Assembly: GCF_000152785.1 (NCBI RefSeq)
Contig: NZ_CH672414.1
Span: 1,605,154-1,669,153, forward strand
DNA length: 64,000 nucleotides
From: Yoonia vestfoldensis SKA53
GTDB taxonomy: Bacteria > Pseudomonadota > Alphaproteobacteria > Rhodobacterales > Rhodobacteraceae
Direction: 5' to 3'
Shown: in pieces, positions 45,678-55,652 of the stretch
Numbering within the stretch: position 1 is the first letter of the stretch
Layout of the letters: each line of letters begins with the position of its first letter
Notes under the pieces: model-generated
Seen by the model: the letters and a program-made list of their open reading frames with translations, nothing else
Databases searched by the model: none
Told to the model about the DNA's origin: nothing
Translations under genes and position numbers: made by a program

Positions 45678-46505
45678 TCAGGACAAGCCCTTCTCGTCGG
45701 CCAACCATGCGTCATATGTTTCCTGGCTGACCACTTTGACGGTGATAGGCATATAAGCATGTGCCTGACCGCAAAGCTCCGAACATTGGCCAAAGTAGAT
45801 GCCCTCACGTTCCGCAGCGAACCAAAGTTCCGCCAGACGGCCAGGGATACCATCTTGCTTGACGCCAAATGCGGGGACAGTCCAGGAATGGATCACATCG
45901 GCCGCAGTCACCTGCATCACGACGGTGGCACCGACCGGCACAACAACGGCTGTATCAGTCGCCAGCAGATATTGGTCTTGCGTATAGCCAAACTGTTCCA
46001 GCTCTTCGCGGTTCAACAAAAAGCTCTCAAAGCTGACATCTTCGTCTACATATTCATAGCCCCAGTACCACTGGTAGCCCGTCACCTTGATGGTGATATC
46101 CGCCTCGGGGATTTCCTGTTGCTTGAACAGGATCGGCAGCGAAAAAGCACCGATGAACACAAGGATGACGATCGGCACCACGGTCCATGCGACTTCGAGC
46201 GGGGAATTATGTGTGAACCCTGCAGGGTTCGGGTTGCGGCGGGCATTGTAGCGCATGATGACATAGATCAGCAGGCCGGTCACAAAAACGGTGATCACCG
46301 TGATGATGACCAGCAGCATGGAATCAAGCCACACGACATCGCGTGCCAGTTCAGTCGCCGATGGCTGGAAACCCATCCCGCCGGGCAGCGGCTGGCCCAC
46401 GATTTCGAGGTCCTGGCCAATGTTTTGTTGTGCCATCGCCGTGCTGCCTGCCAGAACCAGACCCAGCGTGGTCCAGACAGAGGTTGCAAAGGTGTTCAGT
46501 CGCAT
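45678..46505 (-). CDS. ctaC: Cytochrome c oxidase subunit II
   Basis: The 275-residue subunit carries the CuA centre that receives electrons from cytochrome c. A signal peptide ending STAMAQQ is followed by two membrane helices and a periplasmic cupredoxin domain. CuA ligands are in VIHSWTVPAFGVK and CSELCGQAHAYMP, and the aromatic patch GYQWYWGYEY is present. The ATG at 46505, preceded by TTAGGG, was preferred to one six codons upstream. It is the first gene of the cta operon. Confidence 0.97.
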   Translation of the reverse strand: MRLNTFATSVWTTLGLVLAGSTAMAQQNIGQDLEIVGQPLPGGMGFQPSATELARDVVWLDSMLLVIITVITVFVTGLLIYVIMRYNARRNPNPAGFTHNSPLEVAWTVVPIVILVFIGAFSLPILFKQQEIPEADITIKVTGYQWYWGYEYVDEDVSFESFLLNREELEQFGYTQDQYLLATDTAVVVPVGATVVMQVTAADVIHSWTVPAFGVKQDGIPGRLAELWFAAEREGIYFGQCSELCGQAHAYMPITVKVVSQETYDAWLADEKGLS

Positions 46506-46685
46506 GTTGTACCCTAACTTCATAAAGCCTCGCGGCCCCGATCCCCGGTCAGTCCGCTCGGGCTACGGGCGGAATCCCATTGTCTTGATGCGCCCATGTC
46601 CCATATCCTGACGCACAACTCAAGAACTGCTGTTGCGGCAAACAGACGCTTTTGTCCCTGAATGTTGCCGCCAAAGGATATTGCT

Positions 46686-48107
46686 ATGACCGCCACCCCT
46701 TTTCGCCCGTTCGAAACCCATCTGGATCAGGCGCGCGCGCTTGTTTTGCTGCGCGCGGCAACGGCGGGGGCTGATGATGGCGAATTGTTCATCGAAAGGC
46801 GCAAGTCTGAAATGCTGTCGCTGGATGACGGGCGCATCAAGACAGCCAGCTTTGATGCTTCCGAAGGATTCGGGCTGCGCGCCGTGCGCGGCGAGACCGC
46901 AGGCTATGCCCATGCAACCACGATCGACGAGCACGCATTGCACCGCGCCGTCTCGACAGCGCGGCTGGCAGTGGGCGATGGCGGCGGGGTGATGGCGGAT
47001 GCACCAGCAGGCACCAACGCCAAGCTTTACAGTGATGATGATCCGATGCTGCAGGCCAGCTTTCCCGCCAAAATCGACGTTTTACGCGAAATTGACGCCT
47101 TTGCCCGCGCGCTTGATGCGCGTGTCGTGCAGGTGTCGGCCAGCCTTGGTGCTTCGCATCAAGAGGTGGTGATCCTGCGCCCCGAAGGTACGCTGGTTAC
47201 CGATACCCGCCCGATGTCGCGCATCAATATCAGTGTGATCGTGGAACAGAACGGCAAGCGCGAAAGCGGCGGCATGGGCGGCGGCGGGCGCACCGGCCTG
47301 ATCGGGCTGATCAGCCGCGACCATTGGGAACCGATCCTGCGCGAGGCGTTGCGCATCGCGTTGGTGAACCTTGACGCTGAACCTGCGCCTGCAGGGGTCA
47401 TGGATGTTGTGCTTGGCCCCGGCTGGCCCGGTATCTTGCTGCACGAAGCCATCGGACACGGGCTTGAGGGTGATTTCAACCGCAAGGGAACCAGCGCCTT
47501 TGCCGGGCTGATGGGCCAGCAGATCGCGGCCAAGGGCGTGACCGTGCTGGATGACGGCACGATCCCCGACCGGCGCGGATCAATCACCGTCGACGACGAA
47601 GGCACGCCCAGCGCGCGCAATGTCTTGATCGAGGATGGCGTGTTGGTCGGCTATATGCAGGACCGCCAGAACGCCCGCCTGATGGGGGTTGCGCCCACCG
47701 GCAACGGACGGCGCGAAAGTTTCGCCCATACACCGATGCCGCGCATGACCAACACCTATATGCTGGCAGGCGACGCCAGCCCTGAAAGCCTTGTTTCGGA
47801 ATTGAAAGACGGGATTTATGCGGTGGGTTTCGGCGGCGGTCAGGTCGATATCACCAACGGCAAGTTCGTGTTTTCCTGCACCGAAGCCTATCGCGTGAAA
47901 AACGGGATCATCGGCGCGCCGGTGAAAGGGGCCACGCTGATCGGCGACGGGGCGACCGCCTTGCAGCGGATCAGGGGGGTCGGCAATGATCTGGCGCTTG
48001 ACCCCGGCATCGGCAATTGCGGCAAAGCTGGTCAATGGGTGCCAGTGGGCGTGGGCCAGCCCAGCCTGCTGATCGGCGGTCTGACCGTCGGTGGCGCGGC
48101 GGCCTGA
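46686..48107 (+). CDS. tldD: Metalloprotease TldD
   Basis: The 473-residue TldD works with TldE/PmbA as a heterodimeric zinc protease that degrades unfolded peptides and processes microcins. The zinc motif is HEAIGHGLEGDFNRKGTSAFAG near residue 255 (HExxxH). The N-terminal RRKSEMLSLDDGRIKTASFDASEGFGLRA is typical. The start follows AAAGGA. It is divergent from ctaC. The partner tldE/pmbA is not in the window. Confidence 0.95.
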   Translation: MTATPFRPFETHLDQARALVLLRAATAGADDGELFIERRKSEMLSLDDGRIKTASFDASEGFGLRAVRGETAGYAHATTIDEHALHRAVSTARLAVGDGGGVMADAPAGTNAKLYSDDDPMLQASFPAKIDVLREIDAFARALDARVVQVSASLGASHQEVVILRPEGTLVTDTRPMSRINISVIVEQNGKRESGGMGGGGRTGLIGLISRDHWEPILREALRIALVNLDAEPAPAGVMDVVLGPGWPGILLHEAIGHGLEGDFNRKGTSAFAGLMGQQIAAKGVTVLDDGTIPDRRGSITVDDEGTPSARNVLIEDGVLVGYMQDRQNARLMGVAPTGNGRRESFAHTPMPRMTNTYMLAGDASPESLVSELKDGIYAVGFGGGQVDITNGKFVFSCTEAYRVKNGIIGAPVKGATLIGDGATALQRIRGVGNDLALDPGIGNCGKAGQWVPVGVGQPSLLIGGLTVGGAAA

Positions 48108-48137
48108 TGCGGGCCGATTCGGGTAAGCGCATGTTCA

Positions 48138-48158
48138 GGGCCGCAGTGCATGCGGCCC
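48138..48158. repeat. Perfect 8-bp hairpin after tldD
   Basis: GGGCCGCA and TGCGGCCC are separated by five bases, 30 bases beyond the tldD stop. No T run follows on either strand. An AT-rich stretch (48166-48215) comes next, before dprA, and may hold its promoter. Confidence 0.6.
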
Positions 48159-48281
48159 GCTGCATGTCAAAAAAACATTTAAATCAGATATTTAAAAGAA
48201 TATCGGCTGGGGGCGCGATACGATTCACGGGTTATTAATTGCAAAGGCGTACCCCTTGGTCAGCAATAGGCGGAGCAAGGG

Positions 48282-49412
48282 ATGACCCAACCGATTAAAT
48301 CTTCCATCCCCCCCCGACACCCCCCCACCACGGAAGAGGATGTGATCAGCCATCTTCGCCTATTGCGATCCCGCCGCGTCGGCCCCGCCACCTATCGGCG
48401 CATGCTGGCCGAATATGGCACGGCCACCAACGCGCTGCATGCGTTGCCCGATGTCGCCCGCGCCGCCGGTGTCGCGGGTTACGAGATTTGCCCGATCGGT
48501 GTCATTCGCGCCGAATTGCAGGCCGCAAAGGCCGCGGGCGCGCGCCTGTTATGGGACAATGACGCACTTTATCCTGCGGCCTTGCGTGATATGCCTGATG
48601 CGCCAGCGTTTTTATGGTGTCTGGGGCAGACAGAATTGTTGACCCGCCCGATGATCGCCCTTGTCGGCGCGCGCAACGCGTCATCGCTGGGCACTCGCAT
48701 GGCGCGCAAGCTGGCAAATGATCTGGCTGATGCGGGCTATGTCGTTGTGTCCGGCCTCGCACGTGGCATCGACACGGCGGCACATCTGGGCGCGCTGGCG
48801 GGTGGCACCGTGGCGGTGCAGGCCGGTGGCGTCGATGTGATCTATCCGGTCGAAAACACCCAGCTGGCCCATGACATTGCCAAACAGGGGCTGCGGATCG
48901 CGGAAATGCCGATGGGGCTGCAACCGCAGGCGCGGCATTTTCCGGCGCGCAACAGGATCATTTCAGGAATAGCGCAAGCCGTTGTCGTGGTCGAGGCTGC
49001 GGCGAAATCAGGCAGCCTGATCACCGCGCGCAATGCGCTGGATCAGGCGCGCGATGTGCTGGCGGTGCCGGGCCATCCGTTCGATGCCCGCGCGGCAGGC
49101 TGCAACATGCTGCTGCGCGACGGCGCGACATTGGTGCGATCCGCCGATGACGTGATCGAGGCGTTGGCATACAAACCGGTTATTACAACACCTGTCCCGC
49201 GACAGGCGCCGCAGGCCCGCCCTGCGCTGCGCAATATTGCAGCGCTGCACGCGATGATCCTGCAGCGACTTGGCCCTGCCCCCGTCGCCGAAGACCAGCT
49301 GTTGCGCGACCTTGCAGTGTCTGCCACCGACGTGGGCCCCGCCCTTGTCGATCTGGAGCTTGATGGCAAGATCACGCGACAGGCCGGTGGGTTGCTGGCA
49401 CGCGCGGTGTAG
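48282..49412 (+). CDS. dprA: DNA-processing protein DprA
   Basis: The 376-residue protein binds incoming single-stranded DNA and loads RecA during transformation. The Rossmann-like core shows ALVGARNASSLGTRMARKLA, VVSGLARGIDTAAHLGAL, GGVDVIYPVEN and the SGSLITARNALDQARDVLAVPGHP segment. A C-terminal winged-helix domain (residues about 315-375) is also present. The ATG at 48282 follows GCAAGGG closely. topA is next, an arrangement common in alphaproteobacteria. Confidence 0.94.
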   Translation: MTQPIKSSIPPRHPPTTEEDVISHLRLLRSRRVGPATYRRMLAEYGTATNALHALPDVARAAGVAGYEICPIGVIRAELQAAKAAGARLLWDNDALYPAALRDMPDAPAFLWCLGQTELLTRPMIALVGARNASSLGTRMARKLANDLADAGYVVVSGLARGIDTAAHLGALAGGTVAVQAGGVDVIYPVENTQLAHDIAKQGLRIAEMPMGLQPQARHFPARNRIISGIAQAVVVVEAAAKSGSLITARNALDQARDVLAVPGHPFDARAAGCNMLLRDGATLVRSADDVIEALAYKPVITTPVPRQAPQARPALRNIAALHAMILQRLGPAPVAEDQLLRDLAVSATDVGPALVDLELDGKITRQAGGLLARAV

Positions 49413-49426
49413 CGACAGGACTTTCT

Positions 49427-49461
49427 GGCCTCCGCCGGGGATACTTCGGCTCTGAAGATGG
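49427..49461 (+). repeat. Gene-end repeat between dprA and topA
   Basis: GGCCTCCGCCGGGGATACTT followed by CTGAAGATGGG is the second subtype of the dispersed repeat, 15 bases after the dprA stop. The stem CCTCC/GGGG is weak. Confidence 0.6.
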
Positions 49462-49546
49462 GCGGAAATTTCGTGTCATTGACATTCACGTCGTCGTCGC
49501 CACATCTTGCGCCACTTGAACAAAGCCGCGCAGATAAAGGATTCCC

Positions 49547-52159
49547 ATGCCCGTCGTCGTTGTCGAATCCCCCGCAAAAGCCAAGAAAATCAACGAATAT
49601 CTTGGCAAGGGCTATATTGTTCTGGCGTCCTACGGCCATGTTCGCGATCTGCCGCCAAAGGATGGGTCGGTGCTTCCTGACGACGATTTCGACATGAAAT
49701 GGGAAATCGCGACCGACAGCAAAAAGCACATCAAGGCCATCGTGGACGCGCTAAAAACCGACAATGAACTGATCCTTGCCACCGACCCCGACCGCGAGGG
49801 GGAAGCGATTTCATGGCACCTGACCGAAGCACTGACCGAGAAGAAAGCGATCCGCAAGGACACGCCCGTCAGCCGTGTGGTGTTCAACGCGATCACGAAA
49901 ACCGCTATTCTTGAGGCGATGAAAAACCCCCGGCAGGTCGATGCGCCCTTGGTCGAGGCTTATCTTGCGCGCCGCGCTTTGGATTACCTTGTCGGGTTCA
50001 ACCTGTCGCCCGTTTTGTGGCGCAAACTGCCCGGTGCGAAATCGGCTGGCCGCGTGCAATCGGTTTGCCTGCGCCTGATCGTCGAGCGCGAGATGGAGAT
50101 CGAGGCATTTCGCAATCAGGAATACTGGACCGTCAAGGCCCAGCTGCAATCGCCGCGCGGCCAGATGTTCGAGGCGCGCCTGACCGCACTGGCGGGCAAG
50201 AAGCTTGATAAATTCGATCTGGGCAATGCCACGCAGGCCGAATTGGCGGTGCAGGCGGTCACTTCGCGCGATCTGAAAATCACATCGGTGGAGGCAAAAC
50301 CCGCCATCCGCAACCCCAGCCCGCCCTTCATGACATCAACCCTGCAACAAGAGGCCAGCCGCAAATATGGCATGGGTGCCAAGCAAACGATGAGCGTGGC
50401 CCAGCGTTTGTACGAATCCGGTCTGATCACTTATATGCGGACCGACGGGATCGACATGGCGCCAGAGGCCGTGACCGGCGCGCGCGACGCGATCAAGGCG
50501 AAATTTGGCGCGCAGTACCTGCCCGATCAGCCGCGCATCTATAAAAACAAGGCCAAGAACGCCCAAGAAGCGCATGAATGTATCCGCCCCACCGACATGA
50601 TGGTTGGTGCCGATCAGGCCGATATCAAGGATGTCGACCAGCGCAAGCTATATGACCTGATCTATAAACGCACGCTGGCCAGCCAGATGGCGGCGGCACA
50701 GCTGGAACGGACGGTCGTTGACGTGGCAAGCGCCGATGGGCAGGTGATCCTGCGCGCGAATGGGCAGGTCATGGTGTTCGACGGTTTCATCGCAATCTAC
50801 GAAGAAGGCCGCGACGATACTGCCGATGACGACGACAAACGCCTGCCACAGCTTGCGCAAGGCGAAAAGGTCGTGAAGCAATCGGTCGATCCAGAGCAGC
50901 ATTTCACCCAGCCTCCCCCTCGCTATACCGAGGCGACGTTAGTCAAGCGGATGGAAGAATTGGGCATCGGGCGGCCATCGACCTACGCCTCGATCGTGAC
51001 CACGATTCAGGATCGCGGCTATGTCGAAAAGGACAAAAACCGCCTGATCCCGCAGGACAAGGGCCGATTGGTCACCGCCTTTTTGATGAATTATTTCCAG
51101 AAATACATCGGTTATGATTTTACCGCCGATCTGGAAAACCAGCTCGACGAGGTAAGCGCGGGCAACGCCGATTACAAAAAGGTACTGGACCGGTTCTGGC
51201 GCGATTTTTCCGCCGCCATCGGCGAAACCGCTGATCTGCGTATTGGTGAAGTGCTTGACAAGATCAACGAGGTGCTGGAACCGCATCTGTTTCCGCCCAC
51301 CGCCGATGGCACCGATCCGCGCCTTTGCCCCAATTGTGGTGCAGGCCGCTTGTCGATGCGCACGGCGCGGTCGGGTGGTGCGTTCATCGGCTGTTCGAAT
51401 TACCCCGAATGCCGCTATACTCGCCCCTTTGGCCCACCTGATCCAGAGGCTGAAAAATCCGCGATCCCGCCCGATGGCAAATTGCTGGGGCATGACGCGG
51501 GCGATGAAATCCGCATCTTCAAAGGGCGTTTCGGCCCTTATGTACAGCGTGGCGCCACATCCGAGGCCAACCCCAAACCCGACCGCACCGGCGTGCCCGA
51601 AGGCTGGCCTGCGGAAGAGGTCGATCTTGAACAGGCGCTGCGCCTGCTGCAACTGCCCCGCCAGATCGGGCTACACCCCGAAGATGGCATCATGGTCTGG
51701 GCAAATATCGGGCGGTATGGTCCTTATCTCAAACATGCGGCCAGCACGTCCGACAAGGGCGGCACCAATGCCAATCTGGACGGGATCGACGAGGTTTGGA
51801 CCGTGGGCATGAACCGCGCCGTGCAATTGCTGGCCGAAAAGGTCGCCTCGCGCGGCGGGCGTGGCAAGGCCGCGGCCCCGATCCGCGAACTGGGCGACCA
51901 TCCGCAGGCGGGTGGTGCGGTCAATATCTATGACGGCAAATACGGCCCTTATGTGAAATGGGACAAGATCAACGCGACGATCCCCGACACGATCACGCCC
52001 GATGACCTGACACTGGCGCAAGCCATCGACCTGATCGACGAACGTGCCGCCAAGGCCGGAAAAAAGAAGCCGTCGGCAAAGAAGCCTGCGGCGAAAAAAC
52101 CTGCCGCCAAGAAACCTGCCGCGAAAAAGCCTGCACCAAAGAAAGCAGCAACCAAGTAA
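49547..52159 (+). CDS. topA: DNA topoisomerase I (type IA)
   Basis: The 870-residue enzyme relaxes negative supercoils. The Toprim domain begins [17 protein letters not shown] and holds [15 protein letters not shown]. The catalytic tyrosine lies in [16 protein letters not shown] near residue 297. One C4 zinc finger (CPNCGAGRL...CSNYPEC, about residue 590) is followed by topoisomerase C-terminal repeats ([28 protein letters not shown]). The tail, about 30 residues, is a Lys/Ala/Pro repeat (units KKPAA) likely to bind DNA. The start follows AAAGGA. Confidence 0.97.
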   Translation: MPVVVVESPAKAKKINEYLGKGYIVLASYGHVRDLPPKDGSVLPDDDFDMKWEIATDSKKHIKAIVDALKTDNELILATDPDREGEAISWHLTEALTEKKAIRKDTPVSRVVFNAITKTAILEAMKNPRQVDAPLVEAYLARRALDYLVGFNLSPVLWRKLPGAKSAGRVQSVCLRLIVEREMEIEAFRNQEYWTVKAQLQSPRGQMFEARLTALAGKKLDKFDLGNATQAELAVQAVTSRDLKITSVEAKPAIRNPSPPFMTSTLQQEASRKYGMGAKQTMSVAQRLYESGLITYMRTDGIDMAPEAVTGARDAIKAKFGAQYLPDQPRIYKNKAKNAQEAHECIRPTDMMVGADQADIKDVDQRKLYDLIYKRTLASQMAAAQLERTVVDVASADGQVILRANGQVMVFDGFIAIYEEGRDDTADDDDKRLPQLAQGEKVVKQSVDPEQHFTQPPPRYTEATLVKRMEELGIGRPSTYASIVTTIQDRGYVEKDKNRLIPQDKGRLVTAFLMNYFQKYIGYDFTADLENQLDEVSAGNADYKKVLDRFWRDFSAAIGETADLRIGEVLDKINEVLEPHLFPPTADGTDPRLCPNCGAGRLSMRTARSGGAFIGCSNYPECRYTRPFGPPDPEAEKSAIPPDGKLLGHDAGDEIRIFKGRFGPYVQRGATSEANPKPDRTGVPEGWPAEEVDLEQALRLLQLPRQIGLHPEDGIMVWANIGRYGPYLKHAASTSDKGGTNANLDGIDEVWTVGMNRAVQLLAEKVASRGGRGKAAAPIRELGDHPQAGGAVNIYDGKYGPYVKWDKINATIPDTITPDDLTLAQAIDLIDERAAKAGKKKPSAKKPAAKKPAAKKPAAKKPAPKKAATK

Positions 52160-52232
52160 CGGTGCTGCAGCGCGGCGATTGACTTTGCGCGGGGACCGCG
52201 ACAGTTTTGCGCGAATGGCTAAGGGGAGCAGC

Positions 52233-52937
52233 ATGAAAAAGATCTACGGCTCGGCACAAGAAGCGTTGGACGGGCTTTTGTTCGACGGCATGTTCATCGC
52301 GGCGGGAGGGTTCGGTCTGTGTGGCATTCCCGAACTGCTGCTGGCGGCGATCAAGGACGCAGGCACCAAGGACCTGACTTTCGCGTCCAACAACGCGGGT
52401 GTCGATGATTTCGGCATCGGCATCCTGTTACAGACCCGGCAGGTGAAAAAAATGATCTCGTCCTATGTTGGCGAAAATGCCGAATTCATGCGCCAGTATC
52501 TGTCGGGTGAGCTGGAGCTGGAATTCAACCCACAAGGCACGTTGGCCGAACGGATGCGCGCCGGTGGCTGCGGTATCCCCGGATTCTACACGAAAACCGG
52601 CGTCGGGACCGTGATCGCGGACGGCAAGGAACACAAGGATTTCAACGGCCAGACCTATATCCTGGAACATGGCATTGTTACCGACCTGTCCATCGTCAAG
52701 GCGTGGAAAGCGGATGAAACCGGAAATCTGGTGTTCCGCAAGACTGCGCGCAATTTCAATCCGCCGGCCGCAATGTGCGGCAAAATCTGTGTCGTCGAGG
52801 TTGAAGAAATCGTGCCGACCGGCAGCCTGGACCCCGATCACATTCATCTGCCCGGGATCTATGTGCACCGGATCATCGCAGGCACCCACGAAAAACGCAT
52901 CGAACAGCGCACCACGCGCAAGCGGGAGGACGCATAA
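52233..52937 (+). CDS. scoA: Succinyl-CoA:3-ketoacid CoA-transferase subunit A
   Basis: The 234-residue alpha subunit belongs to class I CoA transferases that move CoA from succinyl-CoA to acetoacetate. The [10 protein letters not shown] motif near residues 25-34 is the CoA-transferase signature 1. [25 protein letters not shown] is also family specific. The start follows GGGGAGC. The stop overlaps the scoB start by one base (TAATG), so the two are coupled. It allows use of ketone bodies or polyhydroxybutyrate-derived acetoacetate. Confidence 0.95.
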   Translation: MKKIYGSAQEALDGLLFDGMFIAAGGFGLCGIPELLLAAIKDAGTKDLTFASNNAGVDDFGIGILLQTRQVKKMISSYVGENAEFMRQYLSGELELEFNPQGTLAERMRAGGCGIPGFYTKTGVGTVIADGKEHKDFNGQTYILEHGIVTDLSIVKAWKADETGNLVFRKTARNFNPPAAMCGKICVVEVEEIVPTGSLDPDHIHLPGIYVHRIIAGTHEKRIEQRTTRKREDA

Positions 52938-53575
52938 TGGCCGAACAGATCAAAGGCTGGGATCGCAACCAGATGGCCGCCCGCGCGGCGGAAGAATTGC
53001 AAGACGGCTGGTATGTGAACCTTGGCATCGGCATCCCGACGCTTGTCGCCAATTATGTCGGTGACAAGGATATCACGCTACAATCGGAAAACGGGATGCT
53101 GGGAATGGGCCCCTTCCCGTTTGAAGGTGACGAAGACCCAGACCTGATCAATGCGGGCAAGCAAACGATAACGGAATTGGGCCGCACGGCCTATTTCGAT
53201 TCTGCGACATCCTTTGGCATGATCCGTGGTGGCAAGATCGCAGCAGCGATCCTTGGCGCGATGGAAGTGGCGGAAAACGGCGATCTGGCGAACTGGATGA
53301 TCCCCGGCAAGCTGGTCAAGGGCATGGGTGGCGCGATGGATCTGGTCGCCGGTGTCGGCCGCGTGATCGTGGTGATGGATCACACCAACAAACACGGCGA
53401 ATCGAAGGTGCTGAAAAGCTGCACCCTGCCCTTGACTGGCAAGGGCGTGGTGGACCGGATCATCACCAATCTGGGTGTGCTCGATGTCGTCGAAGGTGGC
53501 TTGCGGATTGTCGCATGCGCCGACAATGTCACCGAGGCTGAATTGCGCGCCGCGACCGAGGCGACGATCGTCTGA
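52937..53575 (+). CDS. scoB: Succinyl-CoA:3-ketoacid CoA-transferase subunit B
   Basis: The 212-residue beta subunit carries the catalytic glutamate in LQSENGMLGMGP near residue 50, which forms the enzyme-CoA thioester. NLGIGIPTLVANYV and MDLVAGVGRVIVVMDHTNKHGE match the family. It is one base overlapping with scoA, and a strong terminator follows 25 bases after the stop. Confidence 0.96.
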   Translation: MAEQIKGWDRNQMAARAAEELQDGWYVNLGIGIPTLVANYVGDKDITLQSENGMLGMGPFPFEGDEDPDLINAGKQTITELGRTAYFDSATSFGMIRGGKIAAAILGAMEVAENGDLANWMIPGKLVKGMGGAMDLVAGVGRVIVVMDHTNKHGESKVLKSCTLPLTGKGVVDRIITNLGVLDVVEGGLRIVACADNVTEAELRAATEATIV

Positions 53576-53600
53576 CATTATTGGGTAGCCCCGCAACAAG

Positions 53601-53632
53601 GCCCTACCGGATCATCCGGTAGGGCTTTTTTT
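53601..53632 (+). terminator. Intrinsic terminator of scoAB
   Basis: A 10-bp stem GCCCTACCGG/CCGGTAGGGC with a five-base loop is followed by TTTTTTTA on the plus strand. Its 3' end touches the stop of the converging transglycosylase gene. Confidence 0.93.
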
Positions 53633-54470
53633 ATTGCAGAGCGTTGACGTTGAACACGCAGCCATCGGTGATCAGGTCAGGCGGCGTCTGGCACAGCCCC
53701 TTGGCGACCTGCCACGCCGCCAGCACCTTTGGCACATAATCCATCGTTTCTGCGAACGGTGGCACGCCTTGGTAACGCTGCACATTGCCTTCGCCCGCGT
53801 TGTAGCCAGCCAGCACCAACACCGGATCATTGCCGAACCGGTCCAGAAGCCAACCAAGATAGGCAACGCCACCCTTGATGTTCTGGGCTGCATCCATGCT
53901 GTCGCTGACGCCAAAGCGGGCGGCGGTTGTAGGCATCAACTGCATCAGCCCCTGCGCGCCTGCGGTGCTGACAACGTCAGTGCGCCCGGCGCTTTCGATG
54001 GCGATAACCGCCAGCACCAAGGCGGGCGACACATCGGTGCCGACCGTTTCGCGCAGGATATGCACCCCCTGCGCTGCGGCGATATTCTGCAAGGCTTGCA
54101 ACCGTGGCGCAGGCATATGCTGTCCGGTCGGGGGATTGTTGATCCGGTTGATCGCCAGTTCCAGCCGCGCTGGGCTTGAACCGGTCAATGATGATGGGAC
54201 ATTATCCCAGAACCAGCCAAAACCCGATTGTGTCCGCGGTGATGCGGCGATAGCCGACACCGGTTCAGCGCGTGGCGCGGCATAGACAGGACCGCGACGG
54301 GGGGCATCGGGATCAATCTGCACCGTGATCCGGCCTGTCGTCTGACCCGCCGCCGGCACGCCGACCCGTTTAAAGGTAAAATCCGGCTGCAGACGCTCGA
54401 CCTGCGCGAAAACTGTTGTCGCGCTCAAGAGCGCGAACGCGGCTGCAAAAGCCACCCTGATAAGATACAT
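53631..54470 (-). CDS. Lytic transglycosylase (SLT family)
   Basis: The 279-residue exported murein lyase has a signal peptide (residues 1-22, ending TTVFAQ). A proline- and arginine-rich linker follows, then an SLT domain with the catalytic Glu in LAVIAIESAGRTD, the GAQGLMQLMPTTAARFGV motif and AGYNAGEGNV. It cleaves peptidoglycan glycan chains, making room for envelope machines. It lies back to back with the Tad pilus cluster, so a role in pilus insertion is possible but unproven. Confidence 0.92.
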   Translation of the reverse strand: MYLIRVAFAAAFALLSATTVFAQVERLQPDFTFKRVGVPAAGQTTGRITVQIDPDAPRRGPVYAAPRAEPVSAIAASPRTQSGFGWFWDNVPSSLTGSSPARLELAINRINNPPTGQHMPAPRLQALQNIAAAQGVHILRETVGTDVSPALVLAVIAIESAGRTDVVSTAGAQGLMQLMPTTAARFGVSDSMDAAQNIKGGVAYLGWLLDRFGNDPVLVLAGYNAGEGNVQRYQGVPPFAETMDYVPKVLAAWQVAKGLCQTPPDLITDGCVFNVNALQ

Positions 54471-54820
54471 GGACTGTCCTGATCGACATTCTCGTTCATC
54501 GAAACATGGCAGAAACCGGTGAAAATGCCACAATCTTGTACAAAAATCGCGATTTTTCCTGTGGGTTGCGGGCCTTTTGGCAACTGGCGTTAGTGAATAT
54601 GAATATTTGTTAATATTTTCTTTCTATATTTTTCAAAGACTTGCGGGCATTTTCTTGGCACCAGATGCAACAAAGCCCGAAACGCGCGAATATTGCCAAA
54701 CTCCCGCCCCAATCATCCAACTTAATGGTGAAATCCAAGACGGACCGTGACGCCCAGGGGTTGTCACCATCCCCGGCGAGGAACGGCCAGACCATCAACG
54801 ATACCCCAGGAGGATCATCA
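54471..54820. other. 350-base AT-rich intergenic region upstream of flp1
   Basis: No gene is visible. The segment 54590-54640 is strikingly AT-rich for this genome (for example AATATGAATATTTG and TTAATATTTTC) and probably carries the flp1 promoter and regulator sites. The 3' end holds a strong AGGAGG ribosome site (54808-54813) directly before flp1. Confidence 0.6.
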
Positions 54821-54994
54821 ATGCTTAACTTCATCAAGACTTTCCACAAAGACGAAGACGGTGCTGTCACCGTCGATTTCGTGGTTCTGACCGCGGCAAT
54901 CGTGCTGCTGGGTATCGCTGTCGGCACAGCGATCAGCGGCGGCGCCGGCCAATTGTCGAACAGGATCACAAACGATCTGGTCAACCAAGTCTGA
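54821..54994 (+). CDS. flp: Flp family type IVb pilin, first copy
   Basis: The 57-residue prepilin is the main subunit of a Tad pilus. The leader LNFIKTFHKDEDG ends in Gly, and cleavage would leave AVTVDFVVLTAAIVLLGIAVG as the hydrophobic stalk with Asp at position 5, where most pilins have Glu. A short C-terminal tail follows. AGGAGG lies seven bases before the ATG, the best ribosome site in the region, fitting high expression. A second pilin gene and a strong hairpin follow. Confidence 0.93.
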   Translation: MLNFIKTFHKDEDGAVTVDFVVLTAAIVLLGIAVGTAISGGAGQLSNRITNDLVNQV

Positions 54995-55019
54995 TAATAA
55001 CGGCAGGCGACGTGCAAAC

Positions 55020-55055
55020 GTATGGGCTGCGCTGACCAAAAGGCGCAACCCATAC
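55020..55055 (+). repeat. Strong hairpin between flp1 and flp2
   Basis: GTATGGG (55020-55026) pairs with CCCATAC (55049-55055) and, after one mismatch, TGCGC (55028-55032) pairs with GCGCA (55043-55047). No T run follows. It could protect the flp1 mRNA end or limit read-through. Confidence 0.75.
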
Positions 55056-55178
55056 ACCACAAATCCGCGGTGGTTAGACCGCCTGTCGCATCTAGGCCCA
55101 TTCGGGCGCGAAAATGGCTCACAAAACACAGCCAGCAAGACTGATCCCATGTCTGATGACCAAACGGAAGGCTGATGA

Positions 55179-55352
55179 ATGAAAAGCATCTTGCAAACGT
55201 TTCACACTGACGAATCCGGTGCAATCACCGTTGATTGGGTCACCCTCTCAGCCGCTGTCGTGGCGCTTATGTTCTTGATCATGTCGACAATTGGTGGCGC
55301 GGCCGAAGGTCATGCAACGTGGCTGCAAACCACCATGGCAAACATGATGTAA
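55179..55352 (+). CDS. Flp-like pilin, second copy (57 residues)
   Basis: This short gene starts with ATG at 55179 after GGAAGG and ends with TAA at 55352. It encodes a 57-residue prepilin-like protein. The leader SILQTFHTDESG ends in Gly and the stalk reads AITVDWVTLSAAVVALMFLI, parallel to Flp1 and also with Asp at position 5. The tail HATWLQTTMANMM is unlike that of Flp1. It may be a minor pilin. Cognate prepilin peptidase (cpaA/tadV) is not in the window. Confidence 0.85.
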   Translation: MKSILQTFHTDESGAITVDWVTLSAAVVALMFLIMSTIGGAAEGHATWLQTTMANMM

Positions 55353-55652
55353 TCGCCGCTGGCGATATCTTCATCACATATTTGCACCGTGGTCTTTTCA
55401 ATCGCATCGCCGCGACAGGTCACACTGGGCGGGACACACACCATGGTGTGTAACGACATGCCAAGTTGATCAATGTGACTAAGTTACATCCACAAGATTG
55501 CGTGATTAACGTTTTAATCGCCTTTTGCTTGCAAAGCGGACAACCCATATTGTAAGTGGCCATGCGATAAAGTCGCATTGGTGCGCGCGGGTCACGGCCA
55601 TGGCAGACCGTCACACGTGAACGGGCGCGAAACTCTATTCAAGGTTTGCATC
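55353..55652. promoter_or_regulatory. 300-base region before cpaB with two palindromes
   Basis: No gene is visible. It contains the perfect 16-bp palindrome ACACACCATGGTGTGT (55436-55451) and the inverted repeat GATTAACGTTTTAATC (55504-55519, six-base arms, four-base spacer). Both have operator-like form. The second resembles CtrA half sites (TTAA) but has the wrong spacing for TTAA-N7-TTAA. Confidence 0.45.

Noticed and set aside
52060..52156. The Lys/Ala/Pro repeat at the topA end as a tandem-repeat locus or frameshift.
   Set aside because: It is in frame, ends at a normal stop, and basic tails of this type are common in alphaproteobacterial topoisomerase I.
55504..55519. GATTAACGTTTTAATC as a CtrA binding site.
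   Set aside because: The two TTAA units are four bases apart, not seven as in TTAA-N7-TTAA, so I keep it only as an unassigned inverted repeat.
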